DNA of 64,000 nt from Pseudoroseomonas aestuarii (GCF_042651065.1 NZ_JBHSCH010000011.1:1-64000); one strand, 5' to 3'; shown: positions 32,301-39,675, counted from the stretch's first letter. The notes: generated from the sequence alone by a model not told the origin. Made by a program: numbers and translations.

Positions 32301-32790
32301 GGGGCGGCGCGACGGCGCCGACAACCGCGACTGGACGCCGCAGATCAATCTCGGCCTGCCGGTGCTGATCCCCGAGACCTATGTGGCGGATCTGCCGGTG
32401 CGGCTCGGCCTCTACCGCCGCATCGGCGGCCTCGCGGGCGATGCCGAGGTGGAGGCGATGGCGGCCGAGCTGGCCGACCGCTTCGGGCCGCTGCCGCAGG
32501 AGGTGGAGAACCTGCTGCAGGTGGTCTCCATCAAGCATCTCTGCCGGCAGGCGGGGGTGGAGAAGCTGGATGCGGGGCCGAAGGGCATCGTCGCCGCCTT
32601 CCGCCGCAACAACTTCGCCAATCCAGGCGGGCTGGTCACCTGGGTCGGCGCCCAGAAGGGACTGATAAAACTGCGGCCGGACCACAAGCTGGCCATGGTG
32701 CGGGAGATGGACCTGCCCACGCGCCTGCGCGCGGCCAAGGACATGCTGAAGTCGCTGGTGAAGGTCTCCCGCCAGGCAAAGGCCGCCTGA
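29326..32790 (+). CDS. mfd: Transcription-repair coupling factor
   Basis: A 1154-residue translocase that removes RNA polymerase stalled at lesions and recruits UvrA. The UvrB-homology region is at the N-terminus (FPAWDCLPYDRVSPHAEL). The RNA polymerase interaction domain is near residues 475-540 (EGDLVVHQDHGIGRYDGL, then LFLPVENIELL). The RecG-like motor starts near 590, with Walker A CGDVGFGKTEIALRA near 629, VDEEQHFGVAHKERLK, TATPIPRTLQLAL and YQLRGRVGRGKQRGYAY. The C-terminal TRCF domain D7 covers about 1000-1110. The start overlaps sdhE by four bases. Confidence 0.97.
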   Translation: MSALTIHGAPEGFDALLLSRRRAEAEGFVLHVCRDDSRMARMQDGLAFFAPGIEVLRFPAWDCLPYDRVSPHAELVAERVATLTRLLEKGDRPRIVLTTVNALVQRVPPRAVFEGATLHLKRGGRITPEKLAGFLEANGYGRVATVMEPGEYAVRGGIVDLYPAGEPEPVRLDLFGDEIESLRHFSTETQRSGKPMDGLWLRPVGEVFLDEESIARFRAGYRDLFGNAAAEDPLYVSISAGRRHLGMEHYVPLFHESMATLLDYMPGASVSLDHQAEEALEVRLEMVEDHYEARRMPAREGEVPYRPVPPRRLYLDRKGWDAMLAGGPLLRFSPFPKPDGAEGIEAGGRPGGLYAEARTAGENVFHLYHQHAEAQAKGGMRPVVAAWTRGSRERLGNLLRENRVPAQAVEDWAAAQALPAGVVALVVYGVERGFTGPAAGTKGSGAIALTGEQDLLGERIARPPRRRKRADQFIADATEIAEGDLVVHQDHGIGRYDGLETIGVSGAPHDCLRLIYDGGDKLFLPVENIELLSRFGSDSAGVALDKLGGTSWQNRKARAKQRIADMAGQLIRIAAERRVKEGHLATPPEGAWDEFCARFPFAETEDQQRAIADVLEDLSAGRPMDRLICGDVGFGKTEIALRAAFVVAMTGAQVAVVVPTTLLSRQHFRTFTARFEGLPIRIAQLSRMVTAKEAAQVKAGLADGSINIVVGTHALLAKGVEFADLGLVIVDEEQHFGVAHKERLKSLKADVHVLTLTATPIPRTLQLALTGVREMSVIATPPVDRLAVRTFIMPFDAVVVREAIQRERLRGGQIFCVVPRLEDLPKMATRLADIVPEARTVQAHGRLTPTELERVMTEFGDGKYDILLATNIVESGLDMPAVNTLIIHRADMFGLAQLYQLRGRVGRGKQRGYAYLTWPATQRLSVAAEKRLAVMQTLDNLGAGFTLASHDLDIRGAGNLLGDEQSGHIREVGIELYQQMLEEAVADIKAGQGRRDGADNRDWTPQINLGLPVLIPETYVADLPVRLGLYRRIGGLAGDAEVEAMAAELADRFGPLPQEVENLLQVVSIKHLCRQAGVEKLDAGPKGIVAAFRRNNFANPGGLVTWVGAQKGLIKLRPDHKLAMVREMDLPTRLRAAKDMLKSLVKVSRQAKAA

Positions 32791-32802
32791 GGGGGAGGGC
32801 GG

Positions 32803-33549
32803 CTAGAACTCGCCGGCCTCGGAGAGCGCCACGTCGATCAGCCGCTCCAGCACCTCCGGCTCCTGCGCGCCGGCGATGGCATGGCCCGCGCCCTGGCCCT
32901 GCTGGCCGGAGATGACGAAGCAGGGCACGCCGTTGATGCCGAGGCGGTGGGCGCGGAGGTTCTCGGCGTGCACCGCCTCCGCCTCCAGCCCGCTGGCCAG
33001 GAAGCGCTGCACCACGCGCGGCTCCATCCCGTGCCGGGCGGCCAGGGCGGCGAGGTTCTCCGGCCGGCCGATATCGGCGCCCTCGCAGAAATAGGCGGTG
33101 AACAGCGCGTCCACCAGCGCATCGGCCTGGCCGTGCTGGGCGGCGAAGCGCACCAGCCGGTGCGCGTCGATCGAGGCGGGCACGCGCTGGATGCGGTCGA
33201 AGCGGAAGGCGATGCCCTCCGGCCGCCCGAGATCGGTCATGGTGGCGTGCAGGCGGCGGGCGCGCTCCTCGCCGCCGAACTTGCGCGCCATGTAGTCCTG
33301 CCGCCCGGTGCCGCCGAGGCCGAGATCGGGATTCAGCAGGAAGGGACGCCAGCGGATCTCGGCCAGCACGTCGGTGCGCCGCTCCAGCGTCCGGCGCAGC
33401 CGGCGCGTGCCGAGGAAGCACCAGGGGCAGACTAGGTCGAACACCACCTCGATGTCGAGGCGGCTGCGGGGCGGCGAGAGCAGGTTCACCGCTCCATGAT
33501 AGGCGAAGACTTGCCCTTCGCCCACCGCTCCGAGGAGCAGGCAAGTCAT
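32803..33549 (-). CDS. DsbA/FrnE-family oxidoreductase
   Basis: A thioredoxin-fold protein of the FrnE/2-hydroxychromene-2-carboxylate isomerase group. The redox motif CPWC is in FDLVCPWCFLG. An inserted helical domain follows, and the cis-Pro region is GINGVPCFVISGQQGQGAGH with the following AQEPEVL helix. There is no signal peptide, so it is cytoplasmic. The start is uncertain: the ATG at 33547-33549 gives about 28 residues before the first strand, while an in-frame GTG at 33487-33489 gives a more usual length but has GGAG only two bases away. It converges on mfd 13 bases apart and is divergent from the YdjM-like gene. Confidence 0.85.
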   Translation of the reverse strand: MTCLLLGAVGEGQVFAYHGAVNLLSPPRSRLDIEVVFDLVCPWCFLGTRRLRRTLERRTDVLAEIRWRPFLLNPDLGLGGTGRQDYMARKFGGEERARRLHATMTDLGRPEGIAFRFDRIQRVPASIDAHRLVRFAAQHGQADALVDALFTAYFCEGADIGRPENLAALAARHGMEPRVVQRFLASGLEAEAVHAENLRAHRLGINGVPCFVISGQQGQGAGHAIAGAQEPEVLERLIDVALSEAGEF

Positions 33550-33587
33550 GGTTTTTCTGCTACCTGCGGTTGGAAAGCCGTGGAATC

Positions 33588-33645
33588 AGGCTTGTAGGCA
33601 GGAATCCTGACTCCTAGTTTGAGGCTTGCGTAGCAGGAGCCTTGA
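33588..33645. repeat. Imperfect direct repeats upstream of the YdjM-like gene
   Basis: Two related units of about 23-24 bases start at 33588 and 33622, both opening AGGCTTG and both containing GCAGGA. The first contains the palindrome CAGGA-A-TCCTG (33599-33609). The second can form AGGCT/AGCCT (33622-33626, 33638-33642). Their spacing of 34 bases, between divergent genes, suggests tandem protein-binding sites. Confidence 0.5.
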
Positions 33646-33654
33646 AACCCAGGA

Positions 33655-34320
33655 ATGATGGCAGGGTCGCATATCGCGCTGGGCGCGGCTGCCTGGTTCG
33701 CGGCCGCGCCGCGGCTGGGCCTGCCGGCGCTCGACCCGGCCCTGCTCGGCCTTGCCGTGTTCGGCGCGCTGCTGCCCGATATCGACCATCCCAAATCCTG
33801 GGTGGGCAAGAAGCTCTGGCCGGTCTCGCTGCTGTGCGCGCGGCTGCTGGGCCACCGCGGCATCACCCATTCCGCCCTGGCGGTGCTCGGTTGCACCGTG
33901 CTGCTGCTCAGCCAGGATGTGCCGATGGCCATCACCGCACCTCTCGTGGTGGGCTATCTTTCGCATCTGGGGGCGGATCTGCTGACGCCGGCGGGGCTGC
34001 GCCTGGCCTGGCCGCTGCGGGGCACCTATGCGCTGCCGCTCTGCCGCACCGGCTCGGCCTTCGAGCCGCTGGTGGTGGCGCTGGTGCTCTCCTGGGCCTG
34101 GGGCAGCACCTCGGAAAAGGTGAACTTCGCCGCCGGGCTGCGCGCCACCGGCATCTGCCGCGTGGCGGAAGGGATGATGCCGGCGCTCTGCCCGCCCGGC
34201 TCCTCGGCCGCGCTGCCCGGCGGGCCGGGGATCGGCGCCCTGTGGGACAGGGCCCGTGGCGCCGGCGAGACGGTGCTCGCCCGGCAGGGCGCCGCGGCGC
34301 TCGGCCCCACCCTGCGCTGA
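33655..34320 (+). CDS. YdjM-like inner-membrane metal-dependent hydrolase (DUF457)
   Basis: A membrane protein of 221 residues with the DUF457/YdjM signature. HIALGAAAWF is near the start, then FGALLPDIDHPKS with the Asp-x-Asp-His cluster, and LLGHRGITHSALA with the second His set. Hydrophobic helices alternate with these motifs. The family is annotated as membrane-bound hydrolases; no substrate is known for most. E. coli ydjM is LexA-controlled, but no GTTC-N7-GTTC site is visible here. The start could be 33655 or the adjacent ATG at 33658. The stop lies in the first unit of a 15-bp tandem array. Confidence 0.8.
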   Translation: MMAGSHIALGAAAWFAAAPRLGLPALDPALLGLAVFGALLPDIDHPKSWVGKKLWPVSLLCARLLGHRGITHSALAVLGCTVLLLSQDVPMAITAPLVVGYLSHLGADLLTPAGLRLAWPLRGTYALPLCRTGSAFEPLVVALVLSWAWGSTSEKVNFAAGLRATGICRVAEGMMPALCPPGSSAALPGGPGIGALWDRARGAGETVLARQGAAALGPTLR

Positions 34321-34412
34321 ACCCCCTCGCGCTGAGCCCCCCTGCGCTGAGCCCCCCTGCGCTGGGCCAACCTGCGCTGGGCCAACCTGCGCTGGGCCAA
34401 CCTGCGCTGGGG
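34314..34412. repeat. 15-bp tandem repeat array, 6.6 copies
   Basis: Units start at 34314, 34329, 34344, 34359, 34374, 34389 and 34404 (partial). Units one to three read GCGCTGA plus a C-rich half; four to six are identical, GCGCTGGGCCAACCT. In the frame of the upstream gene, units one, two and three each carry TGA, and the later units carry TGG. The array lies between two convergent genes. Confidence 0.9.
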
Positions 34413-34423
34413 CGGAGCCCGGC

Positions 34424-35122
34424 TTAGCCGCTCTCGGCCAGCCCGAAGGCCTCCCGCAGCGCCAGCCGCCCCTTGGGCGTCACGGTCACGGCCCGCGTGC
34501 CCTCCACCCTGTGCACCCAGCCCTGGCCGAAGGCGTGGCTGCACAGCGCCGCGCCGAGCCGGCCTGCCAGATGCGGCCGCCGCTCGCTCCAGTCCAGGCA
34601 GGGGCGGCAACCCGGCCGGCCGTGCCGCGCCGCCTGCGGCAGCGGGATGCCGAGCGCGCCGAACCGCGCCTGGCCGGCTTCCGTCATCCAGGCAGCCTCG
34701 CCTTCCATCGCCACCCAGCCGCCCGCCACCAGCGCATCCGCAAGGCCGACGCCGAGCCGGCCGGCCAAATGGTCGTAGCAGGTGCGCGCCTGGCGCAGCG
34801 CCGCGTCGCGCGGCCCGAAGCGCGGCACCGCATGGGGCACCGGCGCCGCGCCGGCCATCTGCATCATGCTCTCGATCAGCCGCGCCGCCTCGGGGCCGGC
34901 CAGCCGGTGGTAGCGGTGCCGCCCGTGCCGCTCGGCCGCCACGAGGCGCGCGGCGACAAGCCGCGCGAGGTGGCCGCTCGCTGTCGGCGGCGCAATGCCG
35001 GCCACCCGGGCCAGCTCGGTGGCTGTCATCGCCCGGCCATCCATCAGCGCCGCGAGCATCGCCGCGCGGGCAGGCTCGCCCATCGCGGCAGCCATTTCGG
35101 CGATCCTGTTGGCCGTGACCAT
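34424..35122 (-). CDS. ArsR-family transcriptional regulator with extended C-terminus
   Basis: A winged-helix regulator of 232 residues. The ArsR domain (about 1-95) has MVTANRIAEMAAAMGEPARA, the recognition region IAPPTASGHLARLVAARLV, and the wing HGRHRYHRL. A further 135 residues contain GRPGCRPCLDWSERRPHLAG with a Cys-x-x-Cys pair and a Trp, and end in a second helical domain. This longer form is a recognised ArsR subgroup; the effector is not known, and the Cys pair could bind metal or sense redox. The ATG at 35120-35122 has GGAGG upstream. It is divergent from an MFS transporter, with a perfect 17-bp inverted repeat between them. Confidence 0.87.
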   Translation of the reverse strand: MVTANRIAEMAAAMGEPARAAMLAALMDGRAMTATELARVAGIAPPTASGHLARLVAARLVAAERHGRHRYHRLAGPEAARLIESMMQMAGAAPVPHAVPRFGPRDAALRQARTCYDHLAGRLGVGLADALVAGGWVAMEGEAAWMTEAGQARFGALGIPLPQAARHGRPGCRPCLDWSERRPHLAGRLGAALCSHAFGQGWVHRVEGTRAVTVTPKGRLALREAFGLAESG

Positions 35123-35162
35123 GCGCCCCTCCCGCCATCCGTCCGCAGCATAGCAGGGGCCG

Positions 35163-35202
35163 CCGGCCGATGCTTCGGCAAGGCCCGAAGCATCGGCCGG
35201 CG
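35163..35202. promoter_or_regulatory. Perfect 17-bp inverted repeat between arsR-type and MFS genes
   Basis: Arms 35163-35179 and 35186-35202 are exact reverse complements (the left arm is GCCGGCCGATGCTTCGG), separated by CAAGGC. It lies 41 bases upstream of the regulator start and 60 upstream of the MFS start, a position suited to an operator controlling both. It could also act as an RNA hairpin in either leader. Confidence 0.6.
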
Positions 35203-35262
35203 CCGTGCCGGCATAAGCCATGCCAGGCTTTCCAGCCCGGCCCTTTCCGACGGAGCACCCGC

Positions 35263-36537
35263 ATGACCACCCCTGCATCCTCCCCACCATTCTTCGGCTG
35301 GCGCGTGGTGGCGGCCACCTTCGTGCTGGCGGCCTTCGGCTGGGGCGTCGGATTCTACGGGCCGCCGGTCTTCCTGCATGCGGTGGTGGCGCGCACCGGC
35401 TGGCCGGTGGAGCTGGTTTCGGCGGCGGTCACGGCGCATTTCCTGGTGGGCGCCGCGGTGGTGGCCAACCTGCCCCGGCTCTACCGCGCGCTGGGCGTGC
35501 CGCTGGTCACCAGCCTCGGTGCCGGCCTGCTCGGCTTCGGCGTGCTGGGCTGGGCCGTCGCGGCGGCGCCGTGGCAGCTCTTCGCCGCCGCGCTGGCCAG
35601 CGGCACGGGCTGGGTGGCGATGGGGGCGGCGGCGGTGAACGCCCTGGTCGCCCCCTGGTTCGAACGCCGCCGCCCGGCGGCGCTCGGCCTGGCCTACAAC
35701 GGCGCCAGCCTGGGCGGCATGGTGTTCTCCCCGCTCTGGGCGGCGCTGATCGGCGGCCTCGGTTTTCCCCTGGCGGCGCTGGCGGTGGGGGCGGTCATGC
35801 TGCCGGTGGTCGGCCTGCTGGCGGCGCTGGTCTTCACGCGCACGCCCGAGGGCCTGGGCCAGCACCCCGATGGCGAGGCCGCCGCCATGCCCGCCCCGGC
35901 CGCCGCCGCGCCGGCGGCGCGCCCGCTGCCCGCCGGCCCGCCCTGGCGCGACCGCCGCCTCCTCACCCTGGCGGCGGGCATGGCGCTGGGCCTGTTCGCG
36001 CAGATCGGCCTGCTGGCGCACCTGTTCTCGCTGCTGGTGCCGGCCCTCGGCGCGGCGGCCGGGCTGGCGATGGGTGGTGCCACGCTGGCGGCCATCCTCG
36101 GCCGCAGCGCGGTGAGCTGGTGGATGCCGGCCTGGGCGGACCGGCGCCATGTGGCCTGCCTCAGCCATGCCGTGCAGCTGGCCGGCTCGCTGCTCCTGCT
36201 GGCGGCCGTGGCGGGCGGCGGCGCCTGGGTGCTGCCGGGCCTGCTGCTCGGCTTGGCGCTGTTCGGCCTCGGCATCGGCAATGCCACCTCGCTGCCGCCC
36301 CTGATCGCGCAGGGCGAGTTCACGGCGCAGGATGCGCGGCGCGTGGTGCCGTGGATCGTGGCCACGGGCCAAGCCTGCTATGCCTTCGCGCCCGCCATCT
36401 TCGGGCTGCTGCGGGGCGTGGCGGAGCGGGGGGAGGCGTTGTTCCTGCTCGCCGCCCTGGTGCAGGCGGCGGCGATCGGCGCTTTCCTGGCAGGCCAGCG
36501 CCGATGGCGGATGGAGTGGGATTCGAACCCACGGTGA
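35263..36537 (+). CDS. MFS transporter
   Basis: A 12-helix permease of 424 residues of the major facilitator superfamily. The first helix is FFGWRVVAATFVLAAFGWGV. The loop near residues 118-140 contains NALVAPWFERRRPAALGLAY, similar to the monocarboxylate/oxalate-formate antiporter branch. A long Ala/Pro-rich central loop follows (about 205-225). The substrate is not assignable. The ATG at 35263 has GGAG seven bases upstream; a frame from 35170 crosses the inverted repeat. The last 11 codons and the stop lie inside the 3' part of an antisense tRNA-Ser gene, and the terminal peptide WDSNPR is typical of tRNA-antisense translation. Confidence 0.88.
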   Translation: MTTPASSPPFFGWRVVAATFVLAAFGWGVGFYGPPVFLHAVVARTGWPVELVSAAVTAHFLVGAAVVANLPRLYRALGVPLVTSLGAGLLGFGVLGWAVAAAPWQLFAAALASGTGWVAMGAAAVNALVAPWFERRRPAALGLAYNGASLGGMVFSPLWAALIGGLGFPLAALAVGAVMLPVVGLLAALVFTRTPEGLGQHPDGEAAAMPAPAAAAPAARPLPAGPPWRDRRLLTLAAGMALGLFAQIGLLAHLFSLLVPALGAAAGLAMGGATLAAILGRSAVSWWMPAWADRRHVACLSHAVQLAGSLLLLAAVAGGGAWVLPGLLLGLALFGLGIGNATSLPPLIAQGEFTAQDARRVVPWIVATGQACYAFAPAIFGLLRGVAERGEALFLLAALVQAAAIGAFLAGQRRWRMEWDSNPR

Positions 36538-36594
36538 GGTTGCCCCCACGGCGGTTTTCAAGACCGCTGCCTTAAACCACTCGGCCATCCATCC
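36505..36594 (-). tRNA. tRNA-Ser (anticodon UGA)
   Basis: A complete class II tRNA of 90 bases. The acceptor GGATGGA (36588-36594 on the minus strand) pairs with TCCATCC. The anticodon loop CTTGAAA carries TGA. A long variable arm follows. The T arm is GTGGG-TTCGAAT-CCCAC. The discriminator is G, and CCA is encoded at the 3' end (36505-36507). It overlaps the last 33 bases of the convergent MFS gene. Confidence 0.97.
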
Positions 36595-36615
36595 GCGGGG
36601 CCGGCGCGTGCGGCC

Positions 36616-36644
36616 CCGATAGCCGTTTCGGCCTGCCCGGTCGA
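36616..36644 (-). promoter_or_regulatory. tRNA-Ser promoter
   Basis: On the minus strand TCGACC (36639-36644), a 17-base spacer and TATCGG (36616-36621) precede the tRNA 5' end by about 22 bases. The elements match the consensus moderately. It sits directly after the stop of the chemoreceptor gene. Confidence 0.4.
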
Positions 36645-36648
36645 GGGG

Positions 36649-38319
36649 TTACGCGGCCCGCACCTCGCTGAGGAACTGCTCCACCTGCCCGCGCAGCCGG
36701 CCGGTCGTGTCGCTCACCTCGGCGGATGTGGTCTGCACAACGCCGGCGGTGCGGCCGCTGACCTCGGCGGCGTTGCGCACCACATTCGTCTCGCGCGAGA
36801 CGGAGGCGGCGGCCTCCGCGGAGCCGGCGATGTTGCGGGCGATCTCCTGGGTCGCCGCGCCCTGCTCCTCGACGGCAGCGGCGATGGCGGCGGCAGTCTG
36901 GTCGATCTCCGCCACCACGCCGGCGATGCTGTTGATGGCCTCCACCGCTTGGCCCGTGGCGCCCTGGATGGCGCTCACCTGCTGGCTGATCTCCTCGGTG
37001 GCCTTGGCGGTCTGGCTGGCGAGGTTCTTCACCTCGGAGGCCACCACGGCGAAGCCCTTGCCGGCCTCGCCGGCGCGGGCCGCCTCAATGGTGGCGTTCA
37101 GCGCCAGCAGGTTGGTCTGCCCGGCGATGTCGGCGATCAGCCGCACCACATCACCGATCTTGTTGGCGGTGCCGGCCAGCTCGCGCATCGTGTGCTCGGT
37201 GCGCTGGGTTTCCGCCACGGCGCGGCGGGACACCTCGGCCGAGCGGCTGACCTGGCGGGTGATCTCGCCGATCGAGGCGGTCAGCTCCTCGGTCGCGGCG
37301 GCGGCGGTCTGGGCGTTGCTGGAGGCTTCCTCGGAGGCGTGGCTGAGGGTGCTGGTGAGCTGGGCCGAGGCATGGGCCGCCTGGCTCATCTCGCCCGAGC
37401 TGCCGCGCATCCGCTCGGCGGCACCGCGCAGGGTCTCCAGGGCCTGGCCGGCGTCCTGGCCGAAGCGGGTCACCAGCTTCTCCAGCCGGGCGGCGCGCTC
37501 CCGCGCCTTCTGGTCCGCCCGCGCCTGCTCCGCGGCGAGCCGCTCGCCCTCCTGCACCTTGGCGCGGAACACCTCCAGCGCCTTGGCCATACTGCCGATC
37601 TCGTCCGTCCGCTCCTGGTCCGCCACCGGCGTGTCGAGCGCGCCGCCGGTCATGCGCCGCATGGTCTCCGTCAGCCGGCCGACGGGGCTGCAGATGCCGC
37701 GGACCAGCGACAGCCCGATCAGGGACAGCACCGCGATTCCGAGCAGGCCGGCGATGCCGATGATCCAGGCCGCCATGGTGACGGTGCGGCGTGCCGTGAC
37801 GCTGCTGGTCTCGGCGCCCTTCTGGTTGAACTCGATGAGCTTCTCATCCGCGGCCAGGAAGCGCTGGAAGGCCTCGCGGTTCGGGCCATTGAGCTGCCGG
37901 GTAGCCTCGTCCTTCCGCTGCGCGCGGCTCAGCGCCAGCGTGGCGTCGGAGAGCCCGAGATAGGTATTCCACTCGTTCCGCACCGCCGCGGCCAGCGCCG
38001 CTTCCTGCGGGCCGGTCACCATCGGCGCGTATTGTACGAAGAATTTCTCAACGTCGGCGCGGGACTGGGCGATGAGGCCGTCCGCCTCACGGATCTTGTC
38101 GTCCTCTGTCACCATGACGTGCCGCAGGATATGCGTGCGCAGGGTGAGGGCGTCCTTCTGCGCCTCGTTGATGAGATTGATACTGGGCAGCCAGTTGTCG
38201 GCCATCTGCTCCACCTCGGCCTGGACGGCGGTCAGCCGCTGGAGGGCGAAGCCGCCGAGCCCGACGAAGCAGAGCATGATGAACGCCATGGTGGCGAGAA
38301 TGCGGTTACGAATGGACAT
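36649..38319 (-). CDS. Methyl-accepting chemotaxis protein
   Basis: Inner-membrane chemoreceptor of 556 residues. Helix one is at 8-28, a periplasmic four-helix-bundle-like sensor at about 29-180, helix two at about 181-204, HAMP at 205-257 (SPVGRLTETMRRMTGG, then DEIGSMAKALEVF). The signalling domain has the hairpin-tip pattern IAGQTNLLALNATIEAARAG followed by GKGFAVVASEVKNLA. There is no CheB/CheR pentapeptide tail. The ATG at 38317-38319 starts at the first helix; a longer frame to 38739 has no membrane-protein character. No che or flagellar genes are in the window, so it is an isolated receptor. The ligand is unknown. Confidence 0.93.
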   Translation of the reverse strand: MSIRNRILATMAFIMLCFVGLGGFALQRLTAVQAEVEQMADNWLPSINLINEAQKDALTLRTHILRHVMVTEDDKIREADGLIAQSRADVEKFFVQYAPMVTGPQEAALAAAVRNEWNTYLGLSDATLALSRAQRKDEATRQLNGPNREAFQRFLAADEKLIEFNQKGAETSSVTARRTVTMAAWIIGIAGLLGIAVLSLIGLSLVRGICSPVGRLTETMRRMTGGALDTPVADQERTDEIGSMAKALEVFRAKVQEGERLAAEQARADQKARERAARLEKLVTRFGQDAGQALETLRGAAERMRGSSGEMSQAAHASAQLTSTLSHASEEASSNAQTAAAATEELTASIGEITRQVSRSAEVSRRAVAETQRTEHTMRELAGTANKIGDVVRLIADIAGQTNLLALNATIEAARAGEAGKGFAVVASEVKNLASQTAKATEEISQQVSAIQGATGQAVEAINSIAGVVAEIDQTAAAIAAAVEEQGAATQEIARNIAGSAEAAASVSRETNVVRNAAEVSGRTAGVVQTTSAEVSDTTGRLRGQVEQFLSEVRAA

Positions 38320-38461
38320 GGGCGCCTCAACCTCATCCAGGCTGCTTGGAGCCTCCATCCTGTGGCCCGATGATGAACAAAGACTGCCGCGTGGTGCCTC
38401 GACCGGTGGAGCGGGCGGCGGGACGGGCGGCGGGGCGGGCAGGGCGCGCACCCTCTCCATT

Positions 38462-38509
38462 GCTGCAATAAAACGCAACTTGCAGCTTCGGTTGTGCCTC
38501 GCCACAACC
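38462..38509. promoter_or_regulatory. Two adjacent dyads between MCP and LpxR-like genes
   Basis: GCTGCAA (38462-38468) pairs with TTGCAGC (38480-38486) around an AT-rich 11-base loop. GGTTGTG (38490-38496) pairs with CACAACC (38503-38509) around six bases. Both are perfect 7-bp arms in the 277-base gap between the divergent genes. Confidence 0.4.
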
Positions 38510-38596
38510 CCTGCCTCGGCTTCGCCCGGCCCCGCGGCGCGGCACGATTCGTCCCGGCGGCGCGGCCTCTCCGCCGCCGCGAGCAAGGAACTCCGC

Positions 38597-39610
38597 ATGC
38601 GCGCCCGCCGATCGCCGACCCTTCTGCTGTTGCTGGCCATGGGCGCCTCGGGCCCGGCCATGGCGCAGGGCATCCCCGGCGACCAGGCGCCGCCGCCGGA
38701 CCCGAAGGGCACGCTGAACTTCGCCCTCGAGAACGACATGTTCGGCGGCAGCGACCGCTACTACACCAACGGCTTCCAGTTCGCCTGGCGCTCCCCCTCG
38801 GCCGACCTGCCGGGGCCGCTCGACTGGCTGAACGACCGGCTGGGCTGGCTGATGGGCCCGGGCACGCTGCGCTGGGGCCTGGCCTTCGGCCAGAGCATCT
38901 ACACGCCGAAGGACACCGAGCGGGTGGCCCCGGACCCGCGCGACCGGCCCTACGCCGCCTATCTCTACGGCGCCGCCTCGCTGTCGCGGATCTCCGAATA
39001 CACCGCCAACCTGTTCGAGCTGCAGCTCGGCGTGGTCGGCCCCTCGGCGCTCGGCGAGTTCGTGCAGAACAACTATCACGACATCATCAACATCGATCAG
39101 ACCAATGGCTGGCGCTCCCAGCTGAAGGACGAGCCGGCCATCACCGCGCTGTACGAGCGCAAGTGGCGCATGCCGCTCGGCCAGGTCGGCGGGATCGATG
39201 TCGAGGCCATCCCCTCGGCCACCATCAGCCTGGGCAATGTGCAGACCTATGCCGCCGCGGGCGGGGTGCTGCGGCTGGGGCAGGGGCTGGAGGCGGATTT
39301 CGGGCCGCCGCGCATCCGCCCGGCGCTGGCCGGCAGCGCCTCCTTCCAGCCGCGCCAGGATTTCGGCTGGTATGTCTTCGCCGGGCTCGATGGCCGCGCC
39401 ATCGCCCGCGACATCTTCCTCGACGGCAACACCTGGCGCGAAAGCCGCAGCGTGGACAAGCGCATCCTGGTGGGCGACGCGCAGGCCGGCGTGGCGGTGC
39501 TCTGGCGCGGCATGCGCTTCGCCTACACGCAGGTCTGGCGCTCGGAGGAATTCTACGGGCAGGAAGGCGTGCAGAGCTTCGGCTCGCTCAGCGTCTCGTT
39601 CCGGTTCTGA
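38597..39610 (+). CDS. LpxR-like outer-membrane lipid A deacylase (DUF2219)
   Basis: Predicted outer-membrane beta-barrel of 337 residues. A signal peptide covers about residues 1-24 (LLLLLAMGASGPAMAQG). The LpxR signature follows as FALENDMFGGSDRYYTNG, then FQFAWRSP. Alternating amphipathic strands continue to a terminal aromatic residue (SLSVSFRF), the usual barrel end. Characterised LpxR removes the 3' acyloxyacyl chain of lipid A; activity here is inferred from family. The ATG at 38597 has AAGGA seven bases upstream. It is co-oriented with cell-wall genes mltB and rlpA. Confidence 0.85.
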   Translation: MRARRSPTLLLLLAMGASGPAMAQGIPGDQAPPPDPKGTLNFALENDMFGGSDRYYTNGFQFAWRSPSADLPGPLDWLNDRLGWLMGPGTLRWGLAFGQSIYTPKDTERVAPDPRDRPYAAYLYGAASLSRISEYTANLFELQLGVVGPSALGEFVQNNYHDIINIDQTNGWRSQLKDEPAITALYERKWRMPLGQVGGIDVEAIPSATISLGNVQTYAAAGGVLRLGQGLEADFGPPRIRPALAGSASFQPRQDFGWYVFAGLDGRAIARDIFLDGNTWRESRSVDKRILVGDAQAGVAVLWRGMRFAYTQVWRSEEFYGQEGVQSFGSLSVSFRF

Positions 39611-39675
39611 TCCGTGCGCGGCCGGGGGCCCACCAGCGGTTGCAGGGCGGGCGCCGGTCGTGGCACCTCTCCCCC

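Noticed and set aside
34314..34412. CRISPR array
   Set aside because: The 15-bp units are contiguous with no spacers and no cas genes are present; it is a simple tandem repeat.
38400..38455. GGCGGG-rich stretch upstream of the chemoreceptor as a possible repeat array
   Set aside because: Units vary in length and sequence; consistent with simple GC-rich drift rather than a defined tandem repeat.
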